In this document: piece after piece, positions 53,897 to 62,937 of the stretch
Layout: every line of letters begins with the position of its first letter
How positions within the stretch are numbered: the first letter of the stretch is position 1
Source of the DNA: Acinetobacter sp. CS-2
Lineage (GTDB): Bacteria > Pseudomonadota > Gammaproteobacteria > Pseudomonadales > Moraxellaceae
Assembly: GCF_016599715.1 (NCBI RefSeq)
Contig: NZ_CP067019.1
Location: 1,674,001 to 1,738,000, forward strand
Length of the DNA: 64,000 nucleotides
Direction of reading: 5' to 3'
Translations under genes and position numbers: made by a program
The notes under the pieces: model-generated
What the model saw: only the letters and a program-made list of their open reading frames with translations
Database searches by the model: none
What the model was told of the DNA's origin: nothing

Positions 53897-54106
53897 TCAG
53901 ATCACAATTTTCCATAAGACAGAATGTTCTGCTGTTTCAATGAAACCTATCACCTCATCATTTTCATTGAGCTTAGGAATAAACTGATGATTATCCATAT
54001 AATAATAACCAGCATGATCTTGCGCTTGAGCCAGAGTGACTTCATCGCCTAAAACCTTGTTAATCATTCGCTCTTCGCCTGAATTAGGGTTTCTAATTTT
54101 GATCAT
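53897..54106 (-). CDS. Hypothetical protein, 69 aa
   Basis: The protein MIKIRNPNSGEERMINKVLG...SVLWKIVI has a beta-rich look, with an acidic middle (KLNENDEVIGFIE) and hydrophobic strands. The start is at the ATG at 54104-54106; the ribosome-binding site is poor. Unrecognised; typical of the short accessory genes around it. Confidence 0.5.
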   Translation of the reverse strand: MIKIRNPNSGEERMINKVLGDEVTLAQAQDHAGYYYMDNHQFIPKLNENDEVIGFIETAEHSVLWKIVI

Positions 54107-54415
54107 AAGGATTTATCTTCATGTATATTTTGATCTCTATCATAAGAAATTAGAGCTTAAGCTGTGAATTAATTTGTTAGTTTGAATGTAAACTGGTTTA
54201 GCTTTTTAGTTTATAAAACTGAACAAATAAAAAGAAATATATAAATGAATCGTTGATAACTTTTTCATACATTATGTTATTTAATGTTTGCCTCACTAAA
54301 TTTATTTTTTAAAGCTTCTAATATGTTTTAAGCAGTTAAAAAAATAGTAAAGCAAAATGAATAAATATCCAAAAAGCCCATCCATTAAAGTCCAAGCCCA
54401 TCAACCAGGTATTCA

Positions 54416-54538
54416 GATGTGGAACGGATTGCTTGGGCTACCGTCAATAAGCAGGATGGTGGTAGCAAGAAAAAAGACACCATTGAAGATTATTCTTTCT
54501 ACAATTCTATAAAGCTCTTTCATCAGGGCTTTATTTGA
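54416..54538 (+). pseudogene. Remnant resembling a KGG/plasmid-stabilisation-type small protein
   Basis: The frame from 54416 reads DVERIAWATVNKQDGGSKKK, a recognisable conserved C-terminal stretch of small stress or plasmid-stabilisation proteins. A stop follows after a degraded tail. The upstream part of the frame does not look coding. I treat this as a gene remnant; family recognition is from memory. Confidence 0.4.
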
Positions 54539-54719
54539 TTGATCTGCCTATAACCCAGCAATTTTACCGCTTATCGGATGGTATAATTACAAAAACACTC
54601 TAACAGCATGATTATTATTAGCTTATAAAATATACGCTGACATTATTCACAATTTTTAAAGGTTCAAATGAATCAACACCGTTAAAATCTTAGTTTACCC
54701 GTCACAGGGGTGAATAGTG

Positions 54720-54965
54720 ATGACACTCTATTGCATAAAAAAGAATCAAAGCTTTCTCGCTTATCGAGATCAATTTGATGACTGCCATAATTGGCAAATG
54801 TCCGACCTGGATTTAGCCTTAGCCAGCCCATGGTACTGGACGACCGATAAAAATGTAGCCAAAATTTTTATAACCAAAACTGAAGCAGAAGTTTTTCTAA
54901 CTACCCATTACGGAGAGTCTTTTATCCTGGAGGAAATAAACTTGTATAGATATGAATATGATTAA
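54720..54965 (+). CDS. Hypothetical protein, 81 aa
   Basis: ATG 54720 has AGGGG upstream; the overlapping GTG at 54717 is the alternative. The product (MTLYCIKKNQSFLAYRDQFD...) is a small alpha/beta protein with aromatic-rich strands and a conserved-looking WYWTTDKNVAKIFITKTEAEVFL. This resembles short proteins that report ion or cell state, but I cannot name the family. Confidence 0.55.
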   Translation: MTLYCIKKNQSFLAYRDQFDDCHNWQMSDLDLALASPWYWTTDKNVAKIFITKTEAEVFLTTHYGESFILEEINLYRYEYD

Positions 54966-55020
54966 CTTAATTTAACTCAAATCTATTACCAGCCCGACAA
55001 TTTTATTTAGTGAGCTGGGT

Positions 55021-55092
55021 ATGCCTTACAAGACAGCCCAGCAGCTAAAATCGCCATCAACTACTTATTATTATTGGTTTGAGTACGAATAG
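55021..55092 (+). pseudogene. Short remnant with a ChaB-like beginning
   Basis: ATG 55021 reads MPYKTAQQLKSPSTTYYY and stops after 23 codons. MPYK-T-x-x-Q-L is how ChaB-type proteins start, but what follows is not ChaB. I treat it as a fragment only. Confidence 0.3.
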
Positions 55093-55170
55093 TGCTAAAT
55101 TTGTAAGATTCATGATGCCAGCCCACTTTTTTGCTGTAATTGAGGATAAATAAAAATTAGGGATTGTTCC

Positions 55171-55797
55171 ATGTGCGCAAATTTTGAAGCAATTAAAAGA
55201 AATAGAGCATTTCTTCTCGGTCTTTCCGAACCACAGTTCCAATATCCTGATCATATTTATCCCTTATATGATGCCCCGATTTTAATCCATGGTGCAGACC
55301 AGCCAGAATGGGATCTTGCCAAGTTTGGTCTGATTCCTTCTTGGGCAAAAGAATTAAAATATGGTCGTCACACCTATAATGCCAGAACTGAAACCGTGTC
55401 TAATAAGCCCAGTTTTCGCCACGCCTGGCATAAAAATCAGTTTGCCCTTGTGCCTGTCGAAGCCATTTATGAACCCAAATATATAGATGGCAAACCGCAC
55501 TGGTACGCAATTTTTCGGAAAGATGAACTGCCCTTTACCCTTGCCGCCATTTATGAAAATGCTGTGATTGAAAACAAGCAAGTTCGCTCCATGAGCCTGC
55601 TCACCATCAATGCAGACCATCATCCCTTTATGCGGCAATTTCACACGCCAAAAGATGAAAAGCGTTCGGTCATTGTTATTCCTGAAAATGCGAGAATGGA
55701 CTGGTTAAATTGCAAATATGATGAAGCAAACCAGTTCTTCTTCGAAATGCAGGATGAATATCTTGCTGTTCCCAAAAATCGTGCAGCAACGACATGA
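55171..55797 (+). CDS. HMCES/YedK-type SOS-response-associated protein
   Basis: This SRAP-family enzyme shields abasic sites in single-stranded DNA by forming a thiazolidine crosslink through Cys2. The 208-residue protein begins M-C-A-N-F, so Cys2 is exposed after Met removal. NARTET supplies the conserved Asn and Glu, and FMRQFHTPKDEKR the catalytic His. VPVEAIYEPKY corresponds to the family's central motif. No UmuDAb-type operator is seen upstream, so its control is unclear. It is a single gene. Confidence 0.92.
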   Translation: MCANFEAIKRNRAFLLGLSEPQFQYPDHIYPLYDAPILIHGADQPEWDLAKFGLIPSWAKELKYGRHTYNARTETVSNKPSFRHAWHKNQFALVPVEAIYEPKYIDGKPHWYAIFRKDELPFTLAAIYENAVIENKQVRSMSLLTINADHHPFMRQFHTPKDEKRSVIVIPENARMDWLNCKYDEANQFFFEMQDEYLAVPKNRAATT

Positions 55798-56130
55798 CGT
55801 TAATATCCACTATTTATCTTATCTGTCACTCATCCTTGCAATCATTTTAAATGCTAATCGAAAATGATAAAAATCCAAGCTATTGGATTTAATTTTTTTC
55901 TTGATCGTCATTTCTATAAACTTAAAATTATAAAGAACATAGATTATTAAATATTAAATTGAGCTACACATTTTAATTAGACGCAAAATTTACTTTCTAA
56001 AGCATGATATTTATACACTAAGGTAAAGTTGCTTAAAGATTTGTTCCCTTTTGCATATATAGGGCGCGCAATATCGGAGAATCTCTTAAATTAGAGGATA
56101 CAAAATGAGCACTATCAGGAGAGCTATGAA

Positions 56131-56364
56131 ATGGCTACGATCAATGCAAATGATATTACCAAACATGCAGAGGTAATTTCTTCAGATGGTCAAAAAGTAG
56201 GAACTGTAGATCATATTCAAGGTACAGATCAAATTAAGTTAACAAGAAATGAAGAAGGTAGTCATCATCTTATTCCACTTTCATGGGTGAGTGAAATTAA
56301 AGAAAATCAAGTAATGCTGAATGTAGATGCTGAAGAAGTCAAAAGTCATTGGGTGGCTGCTTAA
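56131..56364 (+). CDS. DUF2171-type small protein
   Basis: The 77-residue PRC-barrel-like protein reads MATINANDITKHAEVISSDG, then QKVGTVDHIQG and a beta-rich end with HLIPLSWVSEI. DUF2171 proteins are common near stress and YciE-type genes in Acinetobacter and other soil bacteria. AGGAG lies about 11 bases upstream of the chosen ATG. A terminator follows. Confidence 0.8.
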   Translation: MATINANDITKHAEVISSDGQKVGTVDHIQGTDQIKLTRNEEGSHHLIPLSWVSEIKENQVMLNVDAEEVKSHWVAA

Positions 56365-56384
56365 GCATCTTACAACATTGATAT

Positions 56385-56410
56385 AAGCCCTTTCTTCGCT
56401 TGGAGGGCTT
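56385..56410 (+). terminator. Rho-independent terminator after the DUF2171 gene
   Basis: AAGCCCT/AGGGCTT (56385-56391/56404-56410) is followed by ATTTAAG. It is a 7-bp stem with a T-rich tail. Confidence 0.65.
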
Positions 56411-56587
56411 ATTTAAGCTTAATAGCCTTAAAATACCTGAGCTGAAAATTTCATTAACATTATATCAAAGCTTGAAATATTAAAGACTTTTTATTTTAAT
56501 TTTTTTCTGATGACTTTATTTTAATTAAATTCATCTTTCTATATTTTTATCTTTAAATGCAGATTTTATCAAAGCATAAACCTCTAT

Positions 56588-56800
56588 TTATTTGAAATTC
56601 TCTTTACATACCCAAACCTCCCCCTCTATACGTACCCGATCCGGCCCAATCAGGTCTAATCTATGACCATAATAATTGGTCAGATTGAGAAAATTCCCAT
56701 TCTTGTCATAATTCGCCCATACGCCTCGCTGAATGTCCGGGCTATCAAGTTTATAAAATGTAACGAGTTTCTGTGGATATGTGGTTACTGTATTATTCAT
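56588..56800 (-). CDS. Hypothetical protein, 70 aa, paralogue of its neighbour
   Basis: The start MNNTVTTYPQKLVTFYKL has AGGTAAA upstream. The pattern ANYDKNGNFLNL, then LIGPDRVRIEGEVWVCKEN matches the neighbour at 56815 (G-E-Y-D-x-x-x-x-L-L-N, then GEVFFIEE). The two are probably small beta-rich paralogues in one transcript, 14 bases apart. Confidence 0.6.
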   Translation of the reverse strand: MNNTVTTYPQKLVTFYKLDSPDIQRGVWANYDKNGNFLNLTNYYGHRLDLIGPDRVRIEGEVWVCKENFK

Positions 56801-56814
56801 TTTACCTGACCTTG

Positions 56815-57036
56815 TTAATTAGCAAAATAAGGTACATCCTCTTCAATAAAGAATACCTCTCCCGTAGAGTTCAAAATCCATTGATTAGTGCCCATAATCT
56901 TTGTTAATTGTTCTTGTGATGAGTCATATACATTGAGCAAATGATTTTCTTCATCATATTCACCGGTATAAATTACGGTGGGTGTTGTATCAAAATCCTC
57001 ATTCATTTTATGGGCTTTTACAGGTCTGATATTCAT
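56815..57036 (-). CDS. Hypothetical protein, 73 aa
   Basis: ATG 57034-57036 has GGAG at good spacing. The product is MNIRPVKAHKMNEDFDTTPT, then a beta-rich body ending in GEVFFIEEDVPYFAN. It is the first gene of a two-gene unit with its paralogue at 56588. Its function is unknown, and no motif points to enzymatic activity. Confidence 0.6.
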   Translation of the reverse strand: MNIRPVKAHKMNEDFDTTPTVIYTGEYDEENHLLNVYDSSQEQLTKIMGTNQWILNSTGEVFFIEEDVPYFAN

Positions 57037-57109
57037 ACTTAACTCCTGTCCTGCTTAAAGGGGCTTTCCCCCTTCAAACTTCCTACTGACCACCCTATTC
57101 AATCCTGCT

Positions 57110-57253
57110 TTATTTTTCATTTTGAGACTGTTTACCAGACTCTTTTTGCTGATTATGTTTATGGTCTTGCTGTGGCAAATGATGTGGCTGTTTAATCGGT
57201 TGATTCCTTTGATTCATATCTGTTTGATTTTGAGGTTGAGACTTATTAGACAT
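57110..57253 (-). CDS. Gln-rich disordered small protein, 47 aa
   Basis: ATG 57251-57253 has AAGGAAT upstream. The product (MSNKSQPQNQTDMNQRNQPI ... KQSQNEK) is rich in Gln, Asn, His and Lys and lacks hydrophobic segments. It belongs to the dispersed family also seen at 42343, 52965 and 62480. Confidence 0.65.
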   Translation of the reverse strand: MSNKSQPQNQTDMNQRNQPIKQPHHLPQQDHKHNQQKESGKQSQNEK

Positions 57254-57298
57254 AACACTATTCCTTATGCTATTTTTATTACCATTACTTAATGACAA

Positions 57299-57893
57299 TC
57301 AATAGCCTGATTATTAATGACAATATTAAGCATATACTCAAGTTAACCGAACAAAAACAATCATGATGTATCAAAATATAATATTGCAATAAAAATATAA
57401 CTATAGAACTCAATATTCTTACTAAAGCAATATTTAACACAGCAAATAAATAAATTATTAATAGAATTTTTTAAATAAAAAAAATAATGATAATTCTTAT
57501 ACATATGTTAATTATGATAATTTATCATCATCTTAAAATAATACTTATTTCACAAAATTTAAAATAACATGAATACATAAATAATACATATAAATAAATC
57601 TCCCATATTTATCAAATGGCTCCAAAGTAAAGCTTATGATTTTTAATACAATAGACTTCTTCATAATTATTGCTAGCTTCTTTATTTTTATCTCATAGAC
57701 AGAAGTAAAAAGGACTTATGAAAGAAGTCTAATATATATTAAAAGTTAGTCTTCTGATTCAACTCATCAATAAGCTTTCGAAATTTAAATCGAACGATAA
57801 TTTAAGTGCTTAGTCTCAAATCGTATGTGCAACTCAACAATAGCTACACCAACTTGCAAGTGCATTTTAGAAAATTAAAATTGTTCATTCGAA
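57299..57893. other. 595-base AT-rich gap
   Basis: This stretch is very AT-rich with stops in all frames. No credible ORF or clear RNA gene is seen. It precedes the terminator of katE. Confidence 0.4.
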
Positions 57894-57920
57894 AAACACC
57901 CATCATGAAGATGGGTGTTT
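57894..57920 (-). terminator. Rho-independent terminator downstream of katE
   Basis: AAACACCCATC/GATGGGTGTTT is an 11-bp perfect stem with T-runs on both sides. It ends the leftward katE transcript. Confidence 0.85.
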
Positions 57921-57949
57921 TTAAGAAATAGTCGCGAAAATATCGAAAT

Positions 57950-60076
57950 TTAAGCTGGAACGGCGTCGGCAATCGCTTCGCGTGACCAGACCCGATGATA
58001 ACGAAGCAGGGTTTTAAACTGTTCCTGTACAGAGGAAAAATTATCTGTACTTAGCGTTCCATCATCATGGGGTAATTTAAGCTCATGCAAAAGTTCTTGC
58101 TTATCTCCTAACAATACAATCGGCTTCAGGTGCTTGTAGGCTTCCAAAAGATAATGTTTTGTCACGCCGTCTTTTAACGCTTGCTGGTAATTATCACCAT
58201 CCACAATCACCACAGCATCATAAGCAATGGAAGGCTCTGCTTTTTGCATACCATCCGATGCAACTGGAGACTGCTGTTGATTCATCACAGGGCCCGGCGT
58301 TGGCGTCAATATATGAGCAACTACTTTTTCAGCCATAGCCCATTGCTGAATCGCATCGATATTCTCTTGGCTCACCCCATCATGTACCAGCACGGCTATT
58401 TTTTTAGCTTTGATATCTTCAGGAACAAATGCCGTCATAGAAAGACGCGCCGATTTTTCTACCGAGGAAGATTTGGCCGGATTTTGGGGAGCTGTGACCT
58501 CTATACCCAAATTTTTACCGACCTGTTGGGCCAGATCCAGATCTATATTGGCCAATACTTCTTGCACTTCACGTTGGCGGATATGTGGATGCTGCACTTT
58601 ACTCAATTCAAAAGTATAGGCATCTACTACGTGCTTCTGTTCATACGGTGCCAAGCTCTGGTAATATAGTCGAGCCTGCGAAAAATGGTCTGAAAAAGCC
58701 TCACTGCGCTGGCGGATTTTTTTACCATCAATTTTTTCCTGATAACTCTCAAAACCGCCATCCTGTGCAGCGGATGGTGTTTCGACTGGCCAGTTGTTAT
58801 CAATCGAATTCGGTTGATACGATGCCTGACCACGATGAATAAAAGTTTGATGCATGGCATCACGCTGGTTGTTATGAAAAGGACAAACTGGTTTATTAAT
58901 GGGCAACTGATGAAAGTTTGGGCCACCCAAGCGGCTCAATTGAGTGTCGGTATAAGAAAATAAACGTGCCTGTAACAGAGGATCATTGGTGAAATCTATA
59001 CCCGGTACAATATGGGCCGGGCAAAATGCCACCTGTTCAATTTCTGCAAAGAAATTATCAACATTACAGTTGAGCACAAACTTGCCAATTGGCGTGACCG
59101 GAACCAATTCCTCAGGAATGATTTTTGTAGGATCAAGTAAATCGAAATCAAACTTCATTTCATCTTCTTCAGCGACAATCTGAATACCCAGCTCCCACTC
59201 CGGATAATTCCCCGACTCAATCGCTTCATATAAATCCCGACGGTGAAAATCCGGGTCTTTACCTGCCAGTTTTTGTGCCTCATCCCAAACCAGCTGACTT
59301 AAACCTTGTTTTGGTGTCCAGTGAAATTTGACAAATATGGCTTTTCCGTCGGCATTGATCATACGGAAGGTATGGACACCAAAACCTTGAATCGAGCGTA
59401 AATTACGGGGAATGGCACGATCCGACATCGCCCACATCACGGTATGGGCAGACTCGGGTACCAGGGAGACAAAATCCCAAAAAGTATCATGCGCTGATCC
59501 TCCGGTTGGTATTTCCGTATGAGGTTCAGGCTTTACGGCATGTACAAAGTCCGGAAACTTAATGCCATCCTGCACAAAGAAAACCGGAACATTATTGCCG
59601 ACCAAATCATAATTGCCTTCATGAGTGTAAAATTTGATGGCAAAACCTCGAATATCTCGTACGGTATCGGCAGAGCCACGGGGTCCTTGTACCGTAGAAA
59701 AACGCACAAAAATGGGTGTCTGTATGCCGGAGTCTGTTAAAAAGCCCGCTTTGGTATATTGTTCATTGCCCGGATAAGCCTGGAAATATCCATGTGCCCC
59801 TACACCACGTGCATGCACAATCCGCTCAGGAATGCGCTCATGATCAAAATGGGTGATTTTTTCCCTTAGGATAAAATCTTCCAGTAAGGTCGAACCTCTT
59901 ACACCTGCCTTTAAACTGTTTTGATTATCTGCAATCTTTACGCCTTGATTGGTGGTCAGTGCATGATCTGTAGCATCACTGCGTGAAGCATCTAACTGCT
60001 GTGTTTTTGCACTTTCATTTTTTTTGTCTAAAGTACCGGTGCCTGCTACTTCACTTTGCTTGGCTTTATGATTCAT
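57950..60076 (-). CDS. katE: Large-subunit catalase, KatE/HPII type
   Basis: This haem catalase of clade 2 breaks down H2O2 and is usually a stationary-phase or stress enzyme. ATG 60074-60076 with GAGG upstream gives 708 residues; a longer frame to 60208 lacks support. The catalytic His88 is in RIVHARGVG, and the haem-proximal Tyr is in RLFSYTDTQLSRLG. The C-terminal region (after about 540) is the flavodoxin/GATase1-like domain of large catalases. The gene lies 68 bases after an iron-containing oxidoreductase-like gene in the same direction. Confidence 0.96.
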   Translation of the reverse strand: MNHKAKQSEVAGTGTLDKKNESAKTQQLDASRSDATDHALTTNQGVKIADNQNSLKAGVRGSTLLEDFILREKITHFDHERIPERIVHARGVGAHGYFQAYPGNEQYTKAGFLTDSGIQTPIFVRFSTVQGPRGSADTVRDIRGFAIKFYTHEGNYDLVGNNVPVFFVQDGIKFPDFVHAVKPEPHTEIPTGGSAHDTFWDFVSLVPESAHTVMWAMSDRAIPRNLRSIQGFGVHTFRMINADGKAIFVKFHWTPKQGLSQLVWDEAQKLAGKDPDFHRRDLYEAIESGNYPEWELGIQIVAEEDEMKFDFDLLDPTKIIPEELVPVTPIGKFVLNCNVDNFFAEIEQVAFCPAHIVPGIDFTNDPLLQARLFSYTDTQLSRLGGPNFHQLPINKPVCPFHNNQRDAMHQTFIHRGQASYQPNSIDNNWPVETPSAAQDGGFESYQEKIDGKKIRQRSEAFSDHFSQARLYYQSLAPYEQKHVVDAYTFELSKVQHPHIRQREVQEVLANIDLDLAQQVGKNLGIEVTAPQNPAKSSSVEKSARLSMTAFVPEDIKAKKIAVLVHDGVSQENIDAIQQWAMAEKVVAHILTPTPGPVMNQQQSPVASDGMQKAEPSIAYDAVVIVDGDNYQQALKDGVTKHYLLEAYKHLKPIVLLGDKQELLHELKLPHDDGTLSTDNFSSVQEQFKTLLRYHRVWSREAIADAVPA

Positions 60077-60144
60077 CTTGCGCCTCTTTTCTATTGTATA
60101 AACATGGGTTCGATAACGTAAATGCGTGGATGTTATGGCTGACA

Positions 60145-61560
60145 TCAATTGGTGAATTTCTGATTGCTTAAAAAGGGAAACAGGAACTCGACCAAACGTT
60201 GGGTACACCAGAGTCCTGTTTCACGATGATGGGCATGAGGAGCTAAATAAGGCAGCAGTTTATTGATCTTCATAGCAAGGTTGCCAGTTTCATAAATCTG
60301 ATGCTGAATATCTTCAAGCTCCCCATCGGATAAAAAACTGAACATATAATTATTTTTATCTTTATGGTCCAATTGGATTCTTCGAGCGTTCAAATTGGCA
60401 TATTGAGCAGATTCACCTGCAATCCAATCATAAATGATCTGCTTTTCAGTAGCAGTAAATACGCCAAACATTTTCCCTTCTTCCTGATTAATCAGCTTCC
60501 AGAAGCAGCTTTCTTCAGGATCGTAACCCAGCTTGATCCATTTTTTATCAATGAGTACCTCAACAAACTCTTCTACCGAGTCTGGCGATGCAAGCCACGA
60601 ATTAATCGTTTTGTTATTAAACTTGCATTTGTCATTGTGAATGACATTACCGATCAAGGCTTTTCGTTTTAAAATTTTAATTACCAAGGCGTCTAAATTG
60701 AGATTTTTAATAATTTTCCTGGAGGACAAGCCTTTATCATTCAAAGCGAAGCCAATCTTCATTTTCTCTATAAAAGACTTTTTATCATTGAATTTACTAT
60801 ATATTTTTTCAAAAGCTTTAATGGATAAATATGCATGACCATTATCAATATTGTCGATGGTAATATGCAGATTGAAATATTTTGAATCTATTCCTAATTC
60901 TTGTAGCTCATAGTTAGTGATCAGCAGATGTAATGGAAGTTGCTCATAGGCCAGATTAAAACCGATGATTTCCGGAATGAACTCGGGGGGTGCATAAGCC
61001 AGCGCGAGTTGAATGGCAGGTTGATGATAATATTCATCCTCCAGATCCAGTACAAAATGTTCCAGCCCCAAATTTAAGATAAGATCATCAAATAAGCATA
61101 CATGATTAGATGTGGCGAGTCCCAAACCGAGTTCTTCCAGATAAATCTGGATTAAGTCTCTAAAAACCGGATCATTCCAGTAATGGACAATACTAAACAA
61201 CCATGAACCGTCTACCCTCTTTACCGGCGCAACCTTAATCAGAAATTCGAATGCCTGACCCACATTTTTAAAATATTCTCGCCCTGCCCCCCTATTTCTT
61301 TTTTCTAAATAAGCCTGATATTCAGCACATTGAAACTTATTATTTTCTAGAATCCAGTCCTGGATTTTACTGATATCAGGGGGAAAATCGATGGAGTTAT
61401 AAGTTAAGCTTTGGATTTCTTTTTTTAAAAAATATGAAGCTTTTCTTTCCTTTTCTTGAATAGAAACCTCACCATTGAGAAAAAAAGTAACCAAATCAAA
61501 ATAATTTTGATGATTTTTATCAACCAATTCTAGTAATTGCTTTTTTACTGCTACTGGCAT
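60145..61560 (-). CDS. Iron-containing redox enzyme, haem-oxygenase-like (HDO) fold
   Basis: The 471-residue helical protein has the HDO-type pattern near residues 155-260: LGLEHFVLDLEDEYYHQ, EIIGFNLAYEQLPLHLL, YFNLHITIDNIDNGHAYL. Here Glu and His residues could bind two irons. These non-haem diiron proteins act on varied substrates, and this one's reaction is not known. It is probably cotranscribed with katE, so a role in oxidative stress or substrate turnover that makes peroxide is a reasonable inference. Confidence 0.75.
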   Translation of the reverse strand: MPVAVKKQLLELVDKNHQNYFDLVTFFLNGEVSIQEKERKASYFLKKEIQSLTYNSIDFPPDISKIQDWILENNKFQCAEYQAYLEKRNRGAGREYFKNVGQAFEFLIKVAPVKRVDGSWLFSIVHYWNDPVFRDLIQIYLEELGLGLATSNHVCLFDDLILNLGLEHFVLDLEDEYYHQPAIQLALAYAPPEFIPEIIGFNLAYEQLPLHLLITNYELQELGIDSKYFNLHITIDNIDNGHAYLSIKAFEKIYSKFNDKKSFIEKMKIGFALNDKGLSSRKIIKNLNLDALVIKILKRKALIGNVIHNDKCKFNNKTINSWLASPDSVEEFVEVLIDKKWIKLGYDPEESCFWKLINQEEGKMFGVFTATEKQIIYDWIAGESAQYANLNARRIQLDHKDKNNYMFSFLSDGELEDIQHQIYETGNLAMKINKLLPYLAPHAHHRETGLWCTQRLVEFLFPFLSNQKFTN

Positions 61561-61796
61561 TTTTTATTCTCCAAGCGGTAATTAGCATATAAACTTAATT
61601 CACTTGGGTTTCATGAAAAAAGCCTATAATTGTTATTATTCGTTTAATTTATGTTGAATCAAAAAATAATCAGTTTTTATATATCAAATATTTAAAATAC
61701 TCATACTCCAAAAAAATGAGAAACTAGTCACCTTTTAAAAAATATTTTATTTGTTTTTTAGAATATGAAGATGAAATTAAAATAAAGCGAAAAAAT

Positions 61797-62267
61797 ATGA
61801 TGACTCAATGTTGTGAATTATTGGCTAAAGAAAAATTAAAAGTGACTTTCATTAAAAGCGCTTCCGCAGGTTATTTAGCTTACCTATTTTCCCTGACTCC
61901 ATGCTCTGGAAAAATTCTAATTGGAGGTTTAGTGTGTTATGACCTGAAAGTTAAAGAAAAAATACTGAAAATCTCTCCAAAACTGATAGCAAAATATACA
62001 CCTGAATCTATTGAAATTACTGAAGAATTGGTAAAAAAAGCAAAGAATATGTTTACCTCAGATATTTATGTAGGATGTACAGGATTACTCAAACCTGGCG
62101 GTTCTGAAACTTCAGAAAAACCTGAGGGAACTTTTTTTTATTCAATTTTATACAAAAACAAAATATATAATTACCGATGTTTGTGTAAAGGAAAGAAAAC
62201 AGAAAAATTAAATAAACTGATTCAACAAATATGTAAAAGCCTCATTAAAATTATTAAAAAAATTTAA
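61797..62267 (+). CDS. Divergent CinA C-terminal-domain (nicotinamide-nucleotide amidase) family protein
   Basis: The 156-residue protein follows the CinA/PncC pattern: a Ser-rich first motif (SASAGYLAYL), GGLVCYDLKVKEKIL (Tyr and Lys active-site region) and CTGLLKPGGSETSEKPEGTFF. The usual E-S-x-T-G-G motif is replaced by K-S-A-S-A-G. The likely catalytic Ser remains, but the surroundings are changed, so activity is doubtful. It is very Lys-rich at the C-terminus. It stands alone and upstream of the Gln-rich gene. Confidence 0.7.
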   Translation: MMTQCCELLAKEKLKVTFIKSASAGYLAYLFSLTPCSGKILIGGLVCYDLKVKEKILKISPKLIAKYTPESIEITEELVKKAKNMFTSDIYVGCTGLLKPGGSETSEKPEGTFFYSILYKNKIYNYRCLCKGKKTEKLNKLIQQICKSLIKIIKKI

Positions 62268-62479
62268 TAAAATAATAATTAAAATTTAAATTTGTAAATA
62301 TCAATACACCTAATAACCGATATATTTCATAGATATAATATATGATGTAATTATTATAATTACATTTAAAACATTATGTAACATCCATTTTATTTTTTAA
62401 TGAAATATTCATGCTAATAATAATTGTATCTGGTTAAACAGATTTTATTAAAAATATATATTATATATGAGGTGTAGAG

Positions 62480-62845
62480 ATGACTAATCAAAATCAACCC
62501 CAACAACAAAATGATCAACAACGCCAACAGCAGCAACAGAACGACCAACAACGTCAACAGCCTGGCCAACAGCAAGGCAATATGCCTCAACAACAGCAAC
62601 AAAATGATCAGCAACATCAACAGCCGGGTCAGCAGCAAGGCAATATGCCTCAACAGCAGCAACAAAATGACCAGCAACGTCAACAGTCTGGTCAGCAACA
62701 ACAACCTAATCAACAGCAACAGCAAACTGGTCAGCAACAAGGTAACCCGCAACAACAGCAGCAAAATGATCAGCAACGTCAGCAAACTGGTCAACAGCAA
62801 GATTTTCGACAAAATCAGAATGACCAAAATAATCAACAGCAATAA
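62480..62845 (+). CDS. Gln-rich disordered protein with 63-bp repeats, 121 aa
   Basis: ATG 62480 has GAGGTGTAGAG upstream. The product (MTNQNQPQQQNDQQRQQ ...) is about half Gln, with a 21-residue unit (PGQQQGNMPQQQQQNDQQ plus three) repeated near 62561 and 62624. It is the longest member of the family seen at 42343, 52965 and 57110. Such proteins are predicted disordered and hydrophilin-like. The Leu-rich frame on the other strand is its shadow. Confidence 0.75.
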   Translation: MTNQNQPQQQNDQQRQQQQQNDQQRQQPGQQQGNMPQQQQQNDQQHQQPGQQQGNMPQQQQQNDQQRQQSGQQQQPNQQQQQTGQQQGNPQQQQQNDQQRQQTGQQQDFRQNQNDQNNQQQ

Positions 62846-62937
62846 TGCGTTGATTGAACATTAAATTTCACATTTTAGAATGTGAAATTGTATTTCATTG
62901 CTTGGCTATTGATTCCGAAAATTAGGAGCTACACAAA

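Noticed and set aside
49000..57300. Prophage or integrative element
   Set aside because: The genes are small and accessory-like, but no integrase, terminase, capsid or transposase and no attachment-site repeats could be found.
62414..62842. Leu-rich open frame on the minus strand
   Set aside because: It is the antisense of the CAA/CAG-rich Gln gene at 62480; poly-Gln codons read as Leu on the other strand.
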